Source of the DNA: Zonotrichia leucophrys gambelii
Lineage: Eukaryota > Chordata > Aves > Passeriformes > Passerellidae
Assembly (NCBI RefSeq): GCF_028769735.1
Contig: NC_088170.1
Span: 46,420,585 to 46,484,584, forward strand
Direction: 5' to 3'
Length of the DNA stretch: 64,000 nt
In this document: positions 36,901-52,195 of the stretch, in pieces
Position numbering within the stretch: the stretch's first letter is position 1
Layout: each line of letters begins with the position of its first letter
Position numbers and translations under genes: made by a program
The notes under the pieces: model-generated
What the model saw: only the letters and a program-made list of their open reading frames with translations
Told to the model about the DNA's origin: nothing
Databases searched by the model: none

Positions 36901-39219
36901 TGAATAAGAAAACAAAGAAATGCGCTTTAGTAATTTTTCCTGATCTTGGTTTTTTTTCAACAAAATAGGTATACTCATTTATTCTGTGTTTACCTAAATG
37001 GTTATTTGTGAATTAGAAAGTTCAGCTCTGTTTGAGGAAGCACTGAACAGCCTGCAATTGCTGTACTGTTTAAGGGAACATTTGGGGAGAAAAGTCAAAT
37101 TGGCCCATTGTGATAGCTGATACATTTTCATATCAATGTAAAATTCTGATTACTTTCCTTTGAATTTAATATAAACAGCTGCACAGAAATACTTTCTCAA
37201 ACATTTTGTTTGCTTCCTGCTCTTTATTTCTTGAGAAGATTTGGATCATGTTTGCTTTGCAGGTCAGAGACACCTGCCTTTTGGCCACCGTCCCAGCTTA
37301 TGGATGATGTGTACCTGTCTCCTATCCAGTGCCTTTGGATGAGATCAGATTTTGGATGAGATGCAGTTTGGTAGGCTTAGGGAGTCTCTCATGGCTCTGA
37401 ATGTTATTTTGTGCAAATTCCTTTAGTTTGTCTTGAGCAGTTTTTAAATGCAATATAATTTCAAGCTTCCACAAATTATTTCATTGCTGACCAACAGACT
37501 GCATTTCCTGAAAGAGCTGTTTCAGGTTAAAATGTGTGCTCATTCCTAATACCTTGTTCTGTCAATACTTCTGTGACTAAATTTGAATTATTATAGACTA
37601 TAATTTCTTCTGTTAAAACCTGGAATTCAGCATTTTGTACTTGTTGGCTCTTAAAAGAGATTTGTTACCATGAAGAACTATTAGTGACATATTTTCTCAA
37701 AGATCACTTTGTTTTATCATAAGACAGATGATTTCCAGGATCAAACATAGATTGTTTTTAGAAGATAATTAACACAAAGTCATGTATGTAGTGGGCATAA
37801 TGAAATGTTATTTTGTTTTCAGCTTGGGGTATGAGGATTTCATGTTCATTTCATGGCTTCTTTCCTTGTGCTTTTTCTGACATAATATTTTTTGGAAAAT
37901 ATATTTGAGGAATTCAATTTGTGCTCATGTCATCTACAGTAAGTATATACAGTAACTTTTTCAGTTTGTACATTTTATCCTTAATATTGCTTTTTGAATT
38001 TTGTTAAAATTGCTCCATGAAATCAATTATAATCTGGAGCATTATTCAATGCTCCAGTACCTTGAATAATTCAAAGTCACTGAACTCTAAGTATTCTCAA
38101 ATTTGTATTTTTTAATATTTGAAATGGTAATTCTATAAATCTTAGAGTAATATATGGTATTCCTTACTGACCTTTGTATTTACATCATTAAATACATTTC
38201 CAGTAACTAACAGTTCTCTGTGACTTAAAGAAACATCAAACTTAGTACAATTCATCAATGTGTGAATACAGGATAAGATTCTGCTCCTGCCTTTATTTAA
38301 TACTTAAGCAACCTGGAGCTTTATTAGGAGCCTTCATTTTACTATATGTTTCTCTGAAGCATACAGACAGCCACAAAATAGATGTCTGCAGGCATCGTTG
38401 CAAGGATGAAGGTGGAGAGACAGATGAGACCATAGAGTAGGATATGATGGGAACAGAGTTTATAACTTCCATAAGAGGTTGCTGTCACAGACACTTTATA
38501 ACCAGGAACCTCGAGAACATCAGAAGCAGTGGTCTTAAAAACTGCCTTTAGTTCCTGTGATGCTGAATAGCTGCTCACCAATTGCCAATAAAATCTCCAT
38601 CACTGATTATCTTCAGCAGGATACTCCTACATATTACTGACTGATTAGCTAAAACTTCACCAAAGTTGCTGGACTTGCAAGAGGAATTACTTCCTCATTA
38701 AGCAGTGATGTTAGGTGATCCTTTAGCCTCTTGTGAGCATAGAGAAAAGAAAGGAAAACTGTTTCTTTGTGGATATTCCTTCAACTCTTCAGAACCTGTT
38801 CCATTCTGTCCTCAAGCTGACTCTTAAAAGCCATTAAAATGCAAAAGGATGTGCAGATAATGAACAACCCTGGGCTTCATGGAGGAATTTTGGGGTGAGA
38901 TATGTTAAGCCTAGACTTTAGCTGTTAGCCTCACTAATCAGCATAGTCCCTTTGGTCCCTTTGGGCCTCAGAGGCATTTTTTTTAATTGGGGCATCAATA
39001 TGCACATAGCTGTCTTGAATGGTGGAAACATCCCTGCTGCACACACCCAGTGGGGACAAAGCTAGCCAGGGTAGCAGACCGTGCTACAGCCTAAGGTAAG
39101 AGCATCCCTCCTGCTCACCTTGTGTGCGTGTGCTCCTGGGGCTGCTCTGCAGCAGGGAGTAAACTTACTTCACATGATAATCTTAAAAGGAAGATAGGAA
39201 AACATAGCTTTCATAAAAC

Positions 39220-39475
39220 TCCTATGTGAGCAGTAGAAAACTACACCAGAGAGAGCTCAGCAGTGGTTCACTGTCAGGAATGGGGGGGTGCATGGCAGGG
39301 GCTTGCACAGGGATCCATCTTCTTCTGCTGATTTTCAGTACTTTTGTTAATGACTTAGATGATGAAAAAAAGTGCTTGCTTATTAAACATGAAGATTTTA
39401 CCATGCTGGAAGGATGCTGGAGAACAGGAGCAGAAATGCAAGGGCATTTTAACAATTTGGGAAAATTATTGTAAT
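39220..39475 (+). mobile_element. Degraded CR1-type LINE fragment (RT palm region)
   Basis: The + frame reads GIHLLLLIFSTFVNDLDDEK followed by HEDFTMLEGC. This matches the order of the CR1 reverse-transcriptase core: the PQGS...LGPLLF block, the INDLDD block, then the catalytic FADDTKL block, here decayed so that the catalytic Asp pair is lost. Further on, MQGHFNNLGKLL corresponds to the segment after the catalytic site. No 3' tail follows, so this is an internal remnant of an old copy. It was found by protein resemblance only; the nucleotide ends are uncertain. Confidence 0.72.
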
Positions 39476-42400
39476 TACATTGTTTTTATGGAGTTCAGTG
39501 TCCACTTTTCATTCTGTTAAAGCTCATTATTATTGGTAAACCCACAATTTTATTCTCATTCAGATAATTTATTGGAGTTGTTCATGCTTCCAGAACAAAA
39601 TAGAAACACGCGCTGTTCTGGAACACTGAAATAACTGTGGATGGAGTTTTAGGCAAAAGTCATAACTATTTTGTGAATTAAGACTTCAAATTATTTTCTT
39701 AATCTTTGATAATTTCCTATTTCAAGTTAAAATAAGACTCTTTATTTGTAGGATCGTATAGTAGGATTTATAGTATATTTTAGCTTCAAATACTCTTACA
39801 TTTGTAGGAGTATATGAAGCTAAGTGGCATAAATTCAGCTTCACACCTTACTGCCTCAGCACATATCTTATAAATATATATGTAAGTATTAATATAAGTA
39901 TAAATACTCATACAATGGAGTAGGGTATAGCGTCATTAAGATATATAAACTCATAAACCTGATTTATGTGGAAGCAATGTGTGTTCACTTTAGCAACCTG
40001 ACCAACCTTTGCCCCATGCATTTTCTTGCACCACGCTGTTCTAAGAAACATGGTTTTCAAAAAATAATTGCCCTAAGAAGTGTGAATCACTACCCTGAAA
40101 ATAAACACAGAGACCCTCAGTGGATCCTCGGCACCTTCATTTTCATTAGGAACTTTCGCATTTATCTCTTTGTTTTATGCCTGTTACAAAGAATTATAGT
40201 CCCCCTGGAGACACTGGATTAGGGATTATAAAATCAATGTGGTGTAAAACCATTGTTCCAGCACTTTCAAGCCACCCCCACAGAATGGGAAAAGGCCAGC
40301 TGGACCCTGACCCACCAGGTGGGACAACATTGCCCAGCTGAATGATCTCTTCAGGAACAGCTAACTTGACAGCCTGTGTAAAGCTAGATAAGCAGAGATA
40401 TTAGTGTTCACTGAGATATAAATAATTATTCAGCTCACCAAGCAAGGTAGCACTGCACCCTGCAGGACCTAAATCAGATGGCTCAGTATGAGCCAAAATG
40501 CACTGGATTCACTGCCAGATTATTCAGCTTAATTAACACTCCAGACTTGGTCAAGATAGTTGACTTTCTTAAAACAAATAAATAATTAGAATTGGCAGCA
40601 TCTGGAAGGATTACATTCTTACAGGGCCTTACATTCATATATAGCAAATACATTATTTTTCTGTAACCATTAATTTTAAATCTAGTGACTACTTTTGTAT
40701 GTATTGCGTTTAAGAGATGACTTGAAAGACTGGTTCAATAAACACTGCTCATCCACAAAAAAAGTGTCAGCTATAGTCTTTATTAGGGCAAAAAATAGCA
40801 TTGCTTTTAATGAACCAGATTATACAGCATAGTGCACCTTTTCTATTCAGCTCTGAAAAGGGAAAAACATGGTAAACTACCCCATGGAAATCCATACTTT
40901 TATACTCTTTGTCTTAATGTGCATAACAAAGATGTTTAGTTAATTTTGATGCTTAAATTAACATATGTTTATCCAAACCCCTAAAAAACTTCCAGTTTCT
41001 CTGAAAATCATTCAATATGTCTGTGAATCTTTATTGACCTTTACTTAAATACCAAATGTTGATTCCGCTAACATGAATTAATTCTGTTACTAATGAGTAA
41101 AATCAACATAAGCCCAAGAACAAAATAAAAACTTTTTTCCAAAAAACTCAACAGTTTCCTGACTTCATCAGCCCCTGTCTTACACAAGGCATGGGAAGAA
41201 AGCAGTGCAATGCATGCATTCATGTTGTCTCCACTGCATGTTGTATTAAATATGAGAGACAAAAAGTGGAGCATGTGCTGTTCCAATATCAAGATAATAT
41301 TCTTGTAAAGATCGTTTGCTACTGTTTACATAGTGAATTTGGTTTAATTACAAATTTGCATATTTAATTACATAGATGTCAATTTACTAACCAGTAGAGT
41401 TCTCAGAAAAGCAGATATGGATGTTATTGTTTAAGGTAACACTACTTTTGAGAGGTGATGCAGTACGAGTCTAAACATTGCATGCGTTTCTTGATGAAAA
41501 TTCTTTCTTCAGTAAGAGTAACAGGAAAGTAGCTCTGGCGTGATACCTCTCCTACAACTAAGAGCTCATTTTTCATGTTTTCCAGTCTAGTTTAAACCAA
41601 AAGGGAACTCCTGCAAAAATAATTTTTTTTTCTATTTTATGTTGGTAATTTTTCCCTCAAAAAGCTGTAGGTTCAGAGCAAATATGAAAAAGAACATTCT
41701 GACTTATAGCTTAGATGGCAAAAAAGGAACCCAAGCAGGATAGAAGAGTGTCAATGCTCCTGTTTTTAGTGACCAGCCAAAGCCTGGCTACAGCTCATGA
41801 TGGCTTTCTCACACAAACGTTTTCACTTCAAAAATGGTTGTATTAAAACCAGAGAGATTAGGTAGCTGGCATGAGAAGTGACTCCTCTCATGCTGTCACT
41901 CCTGTCTTCAGCCTAAACCCCAGGCACATCTCCTATCACACTCAGGAGAAGTGGAAGAAGGACTTGAAAGTCAGGAGTGACAGCAAAGCACCGAGCTTCT
42001 AACGAAACCTTTCAAAATACCCTCAACATTTTTCTTTCACGAAACAGTGATGCACATGTTTTCTGCTTTCCACAGCCTGCTTTTCTTCACAGTGATTCAG
42101 AAGTCTGGTGAAGCATATTTCTTTTACTCAATGTATCTTAAAATTAATGAATCAAAACATGTTCTCTTTATTTAGAAAATAATATAATTTTTCTCTACTA
42201 ACCCAAAATACACCTAGGTTTCCCTAAGAACTTTATGCCTGACTGTAATAAATTAGAGTATATCAGCTTGTTATTACCATAAAATAATTGAGGTGTCCTT
42301 TGTGTTGAATTCAAATTTCATACTCTAAATCCAAAATTCCATCTTCAAATCTCTAACTCTGTTAACACTTTATTTTGACCCTGGAGTAGATCTGTAGTGT

Positions 42401-45400
42401 GCATTAGGAGATAGCCTGAGGAGAATGAAAGCCTTGGATGAGATACCATGTGTGCAGATTGCAGAAGTATAGGATAGTTGAATACAAAGGTTATAATAAG
42501 ATTTAGACATGAAACTATTTAATTCTGTTAAAAAACTTAATTTCCAAGCAAGGCAGATAGTGTGGTTTAGGGGCTTGGTTTATGTGTCAGAAGTATCGTT
42601 GATATCCTTTACTTTCCCCAGTGAGTTTCCTCAGGCACCAAACATACAGTGTGAGGAAACCCACCCGGTGAGGAAAGATGAACTCACATGTCCTGCTTTC
42701 CAGGAGGAAATCTTAAGCATCAAGGATAATTAGGGCCTAAGGTATTTTACAGTGAAGCATCACCACCTCTTCTGGAATGATTCAGCTCCAGAAGAACACC
42801 ACACTGGAAAAGTATGCAGACCAATATAACCTCTCTTTTTGCACATTAACACAGAGAATGTGTCATCTCTGCATGGCTTTACTACTTCCAGCCTGAGTCC
42901 CAACCCATTCCAGCAGCTTGGAGTGAGAACAGGAACTCAATCCAGTATTACCTTCCACTACAATATACCTCATCTTCCTCAAAAAACACTTCTTTTTGTG
43001 ATTTTAATGCTTAGATTTTTAGTTTGAAAAACAACACTTGTATATTGCACTTTTTGTTTCCAATACGATCTGAAGGCAAGGTGCATAAGAACCTGTAGTT
43101 TAAGGAAGGACACAGAAGAGAAGCTATCGGTTCTGCTACACAATTATCTATGGCTTGAATCTCTCTTGGGAACATGCTGGGTGTTGAAATCCCTTGTACA
43201 ACTCCTTAATATTTTAGGTAAAGGAAAATATTTCTAAAGGAGTTTTGGTTAAAGAACATGATGGGTTTTGAATGGAGACTTTGTCCAATACTTGCTGTAT
43301 GGACAGAGTCCCATAAAGAACCCATTTTGCACATGCAAATATGCAGCACGCAGCTTGTATTTCCCCCCTATTTTCATTTTCCTTGTATTTTTTATTCTCT
43401 TGGGTTTTTTTAAACTAGGACCTAAAAATCTTTAAAGGGAAGGGTTAAAAAATATTTGAGATGAGACATCAAGAAAAAAAGAGAAAGAACCCACTTAAAT
43501 AAAAATGCCCCAGAAATTAGACTCTTTTCCCTCCTGCAGATCTAATTTTTCTAGCCTGCAGTGTTAAGTTACCAAAGTTTGATAAAAAAAGTATGTGCAT
43601 CCTCCAATAATGAACTTATGTAAAGTCCCATAACTGACACTGTAAGCCAATATCCATGTGCAATGGAAAATTTGGATTTCTGATTTGTTACTTTATTTTT
43701 AAATAAGGGAAAGAATAATGCTGGGGGCTTCTACTCATTCATTATTTTATAGCTTTATTAATATTAGCTATACAGTGTGTTGAAAAAGAATATGAACAAT
43801 GGCTCACAGTGAAAAATTTTTCTTATCCAAATCCCTCAGTTCTGAGGTTCTAAGAAAAACAAATATTTGGTAACACATTGAGTCTGTGATGCAGTCTACC
43901 CTTTGAAAGGGAAGATGAACAGCTGCTGAGAAAGATTAAAAAAAATGTTAATTGATAAACAGAAGGACACCAACATAAAATGCAGCTAACAAAAATTGGT
44001 CTTCGTTTCTGAAAGTCACACACAGACTGCATAATTGTCAATATGTACTTAATTTAAGACCTTCACCAGACAGTAATCATATTGCTAAGCATTGCTAAGT
44101 TTTATAGAAAATACCACCTTAAATGTCAGAAATTCAGTTTGCAAAATAGAAAAATTGTTGATGAAGGATGTATGGGGCTGCAGTCCTATAAACTTCTTAT
44201 GACTGCCAGGCAGAAATGAATGACAAGAGTAGACCTCAAGTACAAAGAGCTAACAAGTCAAATTTTAGAGGAAAAAGAGAAAATTAAACTAATTCATGAA
44301 GTCTAGCATAGCTTAATCAAAAGAACCATTTTAAATTGAATAGCCAGACATAACCAAAAAAGGCATTACATCTTTTAGCAAAAAAAAAATCCCATCTCTG
44401 TATTAACAATCCTGCTGTTCCTGAGAGGACTGGATTGGTGTGCAGCTGCTGAGAGCACAGGCACTGAAATATCCTTGCATACCTTTGGCTAGGGAGTTCC
44501 AGCAACCTGGAGATGGGCAAGGGCAGGGATGGGCAGGAGTTGTGGTCAGGCCACAAGACCTGTATGTTTGTCAGACCCCAGGGCACAGCAGCCAGGCTGC
44601 CCTCCTGCCCCAGAGCTTTGATGTCCACTGACCACCTGGGCGTGGGGAAGGAAAGCCTTGACCTCTGCTGACAGGAGGGGAATGTAAGAGTTCAACTTGC
44701 ACTTTTGCAATAAAATGCAGCTAACAAAACAGGGAGTTGTAGAGAGGACTCCTTTCCATTTGAAATTTTCTGAAAAAATAAAATGTCTGAGAAGCTCTGT
44801 GAGGTTTGTGTGGGGCACCAGCAGGCAGTCACTAACACTGTATGAGAAGCTTTTCCCAAGGGAAACCAGTATGAATGTCATACATGCTGGTGGCCACACG
44901 GCAGCCCATCCCATGGAAAGGTCAAGCTATGCTATTTTCCTGCTGTGGCAGCCTCTGTAGTGCTTGCAGCTGCATCCTACATACAGCAATACCGCCTGAT
45001 GGAATGCATTCCTCAAAAAATGGAAATGTCTACATTCTTGGCATGGTGGCACTCAAGGAAAACCACACCTTTATCTGAAAGACAAAGAAGGCCTTACCAG
45101 CCAACCTTTTTGAATGGAAGGATGAGCATACAACTTCCCTTTTACCAGTAATATGATTATTCCCAGCAGGGGACAGTATGTGCTAAAATACAGCAGCATG
45201 TGCCTAATTATACAATTACACCCACACATCCCTGTCACCCACTCTTTGCCATTTTCATCTGAGAAGACAAGCAGAGTTTAAATACAGCATTTTTTGGTCC
45301 TGGGTGTAAAACCTCTTGCACAGTCCATCTCTTTAGGAGCCAAGTTTGTATATGTGCAAACACAGCCCAAAACACACTGCAACATTAAATGCATACTTAC

Positions 45401-46615
45401 TGCATCGATAGGGCATGCACTGATTACGTGAATCCTTGAGGCTGGACATTGCTACCAGAGATGAAATATCACAGACAAACAAGTTTTTTTTTAGTGAAGA
45501 ATACATCCTTCATAAGTGGATCAAAAAATAAGAGCTGTGGAAATTGCCTGAAAGAAGTTGGTGTTAGGATGTAACTGTAAAACATCAGGCGGGGAAGAAA
45601 AAAAAGCAAGGGAAAAAAGGAATGTATGACTAATACAAAATGTAAATATGTATAAGAGGTGAGATAAAATTATATTTTCTTTTTATTCACTGTTCCACTA
45701 TGGAAACATATCTTACTAATTTGAGAAGAACTAATATTTATTAAAATAGGAAGACTAATTATATATACTTACATTGCTTCAGTCACACCACTATGCCAGC
45801 TTCTTAGCTTGTATCTGTGTTGCAGGATATATTGTAGACTTTAATATAATCTGCCTGTTCTGGTGAGTCAGATGTCATGTTCTGCAGGGTCTCTCTGGAT
45901 CATGCCTGTTTCTGAATTAATGTGAACCACAGCTTCACTGATTATGTTGTAAATATTTAGCCGTGCAAAGATACACAGGGAAGCTACACACTGGTAAACT
46001 TATTAGGTTTGGACCAAAGCTGGACCCAAGCCCATATCAATTGTGAAAACATGAAAATATAACTTACTGACTATGTAAAACTAATATTATAAGTGTCACA
46101 GAAGTATTTAGTGAAGTAGTTATGGGACAGATTTTGCATTTCCTTATGAGGCAGATGTACTTGTTTTTGGTGCTGCTCCTGGACTAGTAAAGCTTCTGCA
46201 CCTCTTTCTTTTAGGGTCCAAGACTTCTGGACTGTGAAGGGCAGTCAGATTATTTTTTTTCTCCTGCTGATAATTTAAACCTGATACTTTTAACCTCTCT
46301 TCAAAGGTGAGAGTGTTTGCTAGGGAATGTTAAGAATATTTGGTTTATCTATGTTTCTTTACCCAGATTGCCATGCATGAAAAAGGTTAGAGCCTACCAA
46401 AATTACTATTTCAAGGACATTGAACACAGGTTGTCTACTTCACAAGTAAGGCAGCAAAAGCATTTTGACATTAGGTTCAAATGCCAACAACAGCAAGCTT
46501 CAGATTTCAAATTTCTTTGCATGATTTATAAGGAGCAACAGATAGGATAAAATAGAATCCTCACCAAGGAAAACTAAAAATGAAAACACTTCCGTATCCC
46601 AGCCCACAGGCTGAA

Positions 46616-46637
46616 TCTCTCTCTCTCTCTGTCTCTC
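46616..46637. repeat. CT dinucleotide run
   Basis: TCTCTCTCTCTC with one GT interruption. Short simple repeat. Confidence 0.85.
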
Positions 46638-49600
46638 ACAAATCCAAAGTATGCTGCTTATTTCTCCATAGCTGGACACAATAAGGGTAATGGGGTCCTT
46701 GCATCCACCAGAATAAAAAATTCAAGATCGGGATCCTGCTATACGTGTCTGGACTTAAAAAGAAAGATGAAAATGGTCCCATATACTTCCATAGCTGCTA
46801 AATGTTATACTCTCTCTTGAAATGTGGTAGCTTATTTGAAATGTGGTGGCTGACTCCATATGTGTGTTCCTAGAGACCTGCAAAGCAAAACTAATTTCCT
46901 TGAAACATATTTTTAAGCCTCCATGAAAGAGTTACTCTAAGGAAAAATGTTTTTCTCACCAGGCAAACTTAGCAGGACTGTTCCTGGGGCCTCAGCTGCT
47001 TGGCTATTTGGGTCTCATTTCATTGTGGAGATGTACCTTGTGGACATTCTAGGCCTAGATATGGGCCAGAGGCCAAGGAAAAGAACAATCCTATTTGGCT
47101 GACCTAAGCAAAAGGAGATAAAAGGCATTCAGGCGAGCACGTGGATTCCAACTCGAAAGTCAAGTAAATGCTTAGTGGGGCAACTCTGGAAACCAAGCCA
47201 GCCTGTTAATCACTAAAAGTTCATCACCACAGAAAATTTTATGACTGTTTTTTGGAAAATATTTCATTCTTTCTTTTCAAAACTAATATTTTCCAAAGAA
47301 ATTCAATGTATTCTTATTACTTAAAATGTTCGGAAGATCCTAAATACATGCAGATCATGGACTTTTAGTTGAATATAGTATTATTTTTATCTGGGCTTTC
47401 TACAAAAATCAAATTTTGTAGACCTGTAATCTAAGCACACTTTTTCCAAACACCATGCATTTGTCATAAATATTCTGATTCTGTACAGTTGAAATCAGAG
47501 GGAACTTTTACACAAACTCAGGCAATTGGTGGGTGATCCTATTGCCAACAAGACCTTTGCATTTTGTATCTGAAAGGTAATAACCAAAATGAGCACTTCG
47601 GGAATATCAGTTTGACACATCAAAACTGTGTTAGTCACAATTTTTTTGAGACTGAAGTAATGCAAAAGAGCACAGTAAATACAATCTTCTTTTCTTCCTA
47701 CACCTTCACCACATGCACACAGCTGCTTGGGTATGAAACTCCAGCAAATAATCTGACAACACAAACATGAACTCTTTAAATGTTCAAAATATCCTGATTA
47801 CAACAGTATTAAACGTGTCCCTTTACTTGGGAACCCTGGTCTTGACAGCAACTAAAATTACTTTAAACCCCTCTCTTTTTCAGACAGAATTTCCTAGCTC
47901 CTGCTGTGTGGCATCTACCACTAATCTGACATGCCAGAACAGTGGCAGAACAAAGAGGAAACCATTGTAAATGTATTTATTTTTTAAATCTGCATAAAAT
48001 GACTATTTCAGGGATGTACTATTCAACCTCTGACTGCAAAGTTTAGTCACCCCTAATCAGTCTTCAGTGTAGAATTTTATCAGCAATTGCAGAAAGAAGT
48101 AGTATCATTTCATAACTGCATCTGGAGGCAATGAAGTGTGGGTCTGTCTGCATGGGGAAGTTACAACAAAATATGTCAGGGCATGAATTTCAAGCACAAT
48201 AACTGCTATGCTGTAAGTCTCTCTGTAGATGCTCTGCAACACTAAGACTTTGGGGGTTTATTCCAGTTTAGCTTAATCCATTTTCACAGTGGACTCCTAC
48301 AGAGGAATTAGTGTCCACAGAGAGAACTATTTCTTAAAGGAATTCTGAGATATTTTCCAACTAGACAAGCACTAATTGTTAATATATTTTAAAATATATA
48401 TTTCCCCATAGTAATGAAATAACAAACCTGAGTACTTTTTCAGAGGAAATTAGAGATCCTCAGAGACTAAATCACCCCCATCTGCTGTTTTGCAACCCGT
48501 GTTGTATGGCAGCCTCTCCTACTTACACATGCTAAAACAGAGCACGAACAAAGAGAAACTCTGGCACATGCATACATTTTCCAAATTTACATAAAATTAG
48601 AATTTCCAGAATGCATAATGTGCCAGCCATCTCGAAGTATTGTTAGTCTGACTTGTCTTTGAACTGGGTTGGTACAGTATCGATTATATATGAAATTGGG
48701 TGTTACTTTCCCTGTAGTACAGGCTGTGTTGCAGCAAATGCCACTAAAATATATTAAAAAAAAGTGCCAGACTGCTCATATAAAGTGGCATGCAGAAAGC
48801 ATGCACGTTCTTTTTTGTTTTTCTTTTTTTTTCCTCTTTTTTTTAATTTTTTTTTTTAGCTAGGATTTAATTTCTTCATCGAGGTTTTGGCTTTCCGTGC
48901 CTGAAAAATGTAAAATGTAAGCAACCAGACACATTTCCTGACACTGAGTTACCTGTTTCACTGATCAGAAAGTCTTATGTGTTGTCCATCAAGATGGGCA
49001 TCAGCCAGTGAATCACATCACTCCTAGCTGGGACCTTTCAGATACAAATATTATGATGCTAATGTGAGTGTTACTTAGTGTCAGAATTTTAGATTGATTT
49101 TCAATATCTAGAAATTTAATCCACAGTCTGAATTGCTTCAGGTCTGCCCTAATGAATGTTACTGGCATATCACATCTTTATTGATGTTATTTTTGAGACA
49201 GATATGTGAGAAGAGGGACTACACAGAGACAGCATTTCCCTCCATTAAGAGTGCAGCAAGCCAGCCCAAACAATATTCTGTCTGCTGAGGGTATGATGTG
49301 AGATTTATTATGAAAGTTTTCTCTGCCTTTCAAGCTTAAACAACATTATCAAACTACCATAGTTTCTTTTTTTTTTTTTGTGTTTTAGGACCCATGCTGA
49401 GGGAAAACAACATAATAATGCAGGGAAAATTGTTTGAAAATATGAAAATATTAATTTTACTGATATTATTAGTAAAAGGATACATTGCCCCAGCATGTAT
49501 TAGAAGGGTAGCCTAACATTTTTTAAAATGCTTAGAACAATGAAATTTGGCACTATTCAGCACTATTTAAAACTGTGTTTCCCAAAAGACTCTCACTATT

Positions 49601-52195
49601 TGTTGAATATTTTCTTGCTCTAATTTGTGCCAAAAATTCTAATTCATCTATTGATATTCCATTTTTATTCTATTAAAAAGTATGAATATGAGTAATAGTT
49701 GTTTCATGTAACAGCTTTCAGGGTACAAAAATATCATGGAACAGAAATGAATACAAAAAAAATCAAGATTTCCAGGGTTTTCTTGAAATATTCCCATTAC
49801 ACTTACTGGGAGAGAGCAAATTTCAGATGCTAGGTGTTACTCAGATGAGAGTAAGTTAATGGAGGGTCTCACATCACCTCCTTATTTGTGAATTGAACAT
49901 TTGTGTTACTGATATGTAGCAGCCTCTACTAAGCAGAGTTAGAGGACAGCTGAGAGAGGTCTCAACAGCCTCCAACTCTTCTGAGGCGCTTCTTTGCCTT
50001 TATCTTGTTCACTTCCATAGCAATAGTAGACCATTTATTGGGTCTAACCATTTGTTGGGTTTTATTGATTTCAAAATGGTTCTTTGTAGACATAAAATAG
50101 ATGTTTATTTCAGTTTTTTTCCACATAATGATACTGTAGATTCACACCCTGCTCTTACTGCCATAAATGCCTGTCTTTGAAGCTGAGAACATGATGCTGG
50201 AATAGCTTGCAGACATTATGCAGACATGTTGCTTTTGTCCTTATCAAGTAATTTCTAAAATCAGCATACTTTCACTATGTTTATCGGTCATACATGAAAA
50301 GAGTTTGAAGTTTAAGGATTTTTTTGGTTTTGATTTGTTTTCTTACTTTTGCATTGACACACTCATTTTAGTGAAAAGAACTTATGCAATCAAAGAAATT
50401 GAAGTTCTAGAGAATCTTCTGCTGTTCTTTTTTTATTTTCTAGTACCAACCTAATTGGAAATACACATTTTTTTAGAGATGCTCTATGAATAAACAGGAT
50501 ATGTTAATGAGCAGCCATTAAACAGGATTTCCTCTGTCATGTGGAACCCACCATATCTCACTAAGGAAATAACCACTTGGGAGTCTTTCCTTGAAACTGG
50601 GTTTATCATATGTTGTGGCAATTTTCATGTCCCCTCTATTCATGAATATTACTGTTTCACCTGCACATACTTCATTTACATTTTGTGGTACAGTTTCTAT
50701 TTTGTTGCACTGTGACTTCATATATCCTGAAGGCCTTTTGGATGCAGAAATTATGCCATGGTAAGCCTCCTAACAGCCAAATTAAGACAATCATCTAATG
50801 TGAAGAAGCCTATCAAACAGGAAAAAAACCCAAACCAGCACCATACATTTACCTTTATTTTCCTTTTCTAAAATACCCTAGAGACATAACACAAACCCCA
50901 GCTTGGTTGATGGTATCTAAAATGTGTCATGGCACTTCTTAAATGCTGATGGAATAATACAGTAGTTGTAAACTGGTTTTAGACAAGTATAACATAAAAT
51001 TCTATTTTATTTTTGGTACACCATTCTTCATTAAGTTCTAGCTACAGTGATCCAGATATTTGATAAGGAATAATTTCAGTATTTTTATTCAGTCTAAAGC
51101 AGCACAACTTTCATGCAAACCTTCTGGAATAATGTAATATTTTGGCATAAGCTTCATATGGTGTTTTCACACAGAAAATAACAACCATAAAGGATCTGTG
51201 AGTTACCCACTTCAAGAAATTTTATCTGTCTTTTGACCCACTGCTCTTTCAAAGGCAGAAAATAGATCTGAACACAAATATTGCACTTGAAACTGTATTT
51301 CTCCTTATCTTGGGAACAGTGATATACTTTTCCACTATATCTGAATTTGTTTTACCCAGTACTATACTAAGTTTTCCATACAGAGAGCAACACAGTGCTA
51401 AACTAAACATCTGACTTGATAAAAGCTGGAATTACCTTTGAAGCCACACCCCACGAGCTGTATTTCCAGTTTAAAGACCATGTTGTAAGTACCTTGATGC
51501 CTGGGTGAAATGTTCCTGAAATGGGTGAAACCTGTGTGAGAAAATCCAAGACTACTTGGACACACCATGGGCACAGTGCTACAAACCTGTCTTTAGAGCC
51601 TTGCAGACTCTGAGGTTGCTGCCTGAGCAGCCACAACAAGGAGCATTTACTGCAGTTCCTAAAGACAGCAGGGAGTAAATAAAGGCAAATCCCAAGCAGC
51701 CAAGGAGGAATGACAACCAGCTTTCTGAAAGGTCACGGCAAGGCACATTCCTGAAGAGGAGGCACCTATATTTACACAGGGGAAATTCTAAAGAGATCTG
51801 AGATTGTGCTCTCTGTCACACACACAGCACCTAAAACTAGAAAACACAAGATTGAGACAAGCAGACCATGCAACCATACCTGAAGTACTTTGGACTCATC
51901 GGGATATGAAAGATAAGAAAGAACTTAATATATTATGATTTTTTAAAATTATTTTGAGGTATTTTTATCCATGATGACAGAATTTGGCTGTGGATTGTCT
52001 GTGCCCCAGATATGGGTGACAGTTTTGGTCCAGTAGGCAAGGGACAGCATCCCTTTCCAGCATTGGCATGTGGCTTTGGGAAGGTTTTGACTACTGTCCA
52101 TATGCCTTGGAGATGGACTAAAGAAGTCTAGTTGGCCCCATGGAGAATAAGCTCATGCAAACCTGCAAGGCACTTTCAGATGTGGAAATACTCAC

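Larger units (their letters stand above)
28937..39219. other. Long AT-rich stretch without a supported gene
   Basis: Contains the simple repeats at 29694-29744 and 31281-31319, a GC-rich patch at 32430-32700 that opens several frames without motifs, the inverted-repeat-flanked patch at 35680-35862, and a possible conserved element at 36690-36900, each noted separately or in the findings. An A-rich run occurs near 35142-35165. No transposon was recognised here. Confidence 0.5.

Noticed and set aside
37263..37360. Block after TTTGCTTTGCAG with a short protein-like frame ending at TGA
   Set aside because: About 30 codons only, with no partner exon and no polyadenylation signal in a convincing position.
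51410..51485. Protein-like + strand frame (GITFEATPHELYFQFKDHV) before a GTAAGT donor
   Set aside because: An in-frame TAA lies just upstream with no acceptor in between. It shows how easily protein-like strings arise by chance here.
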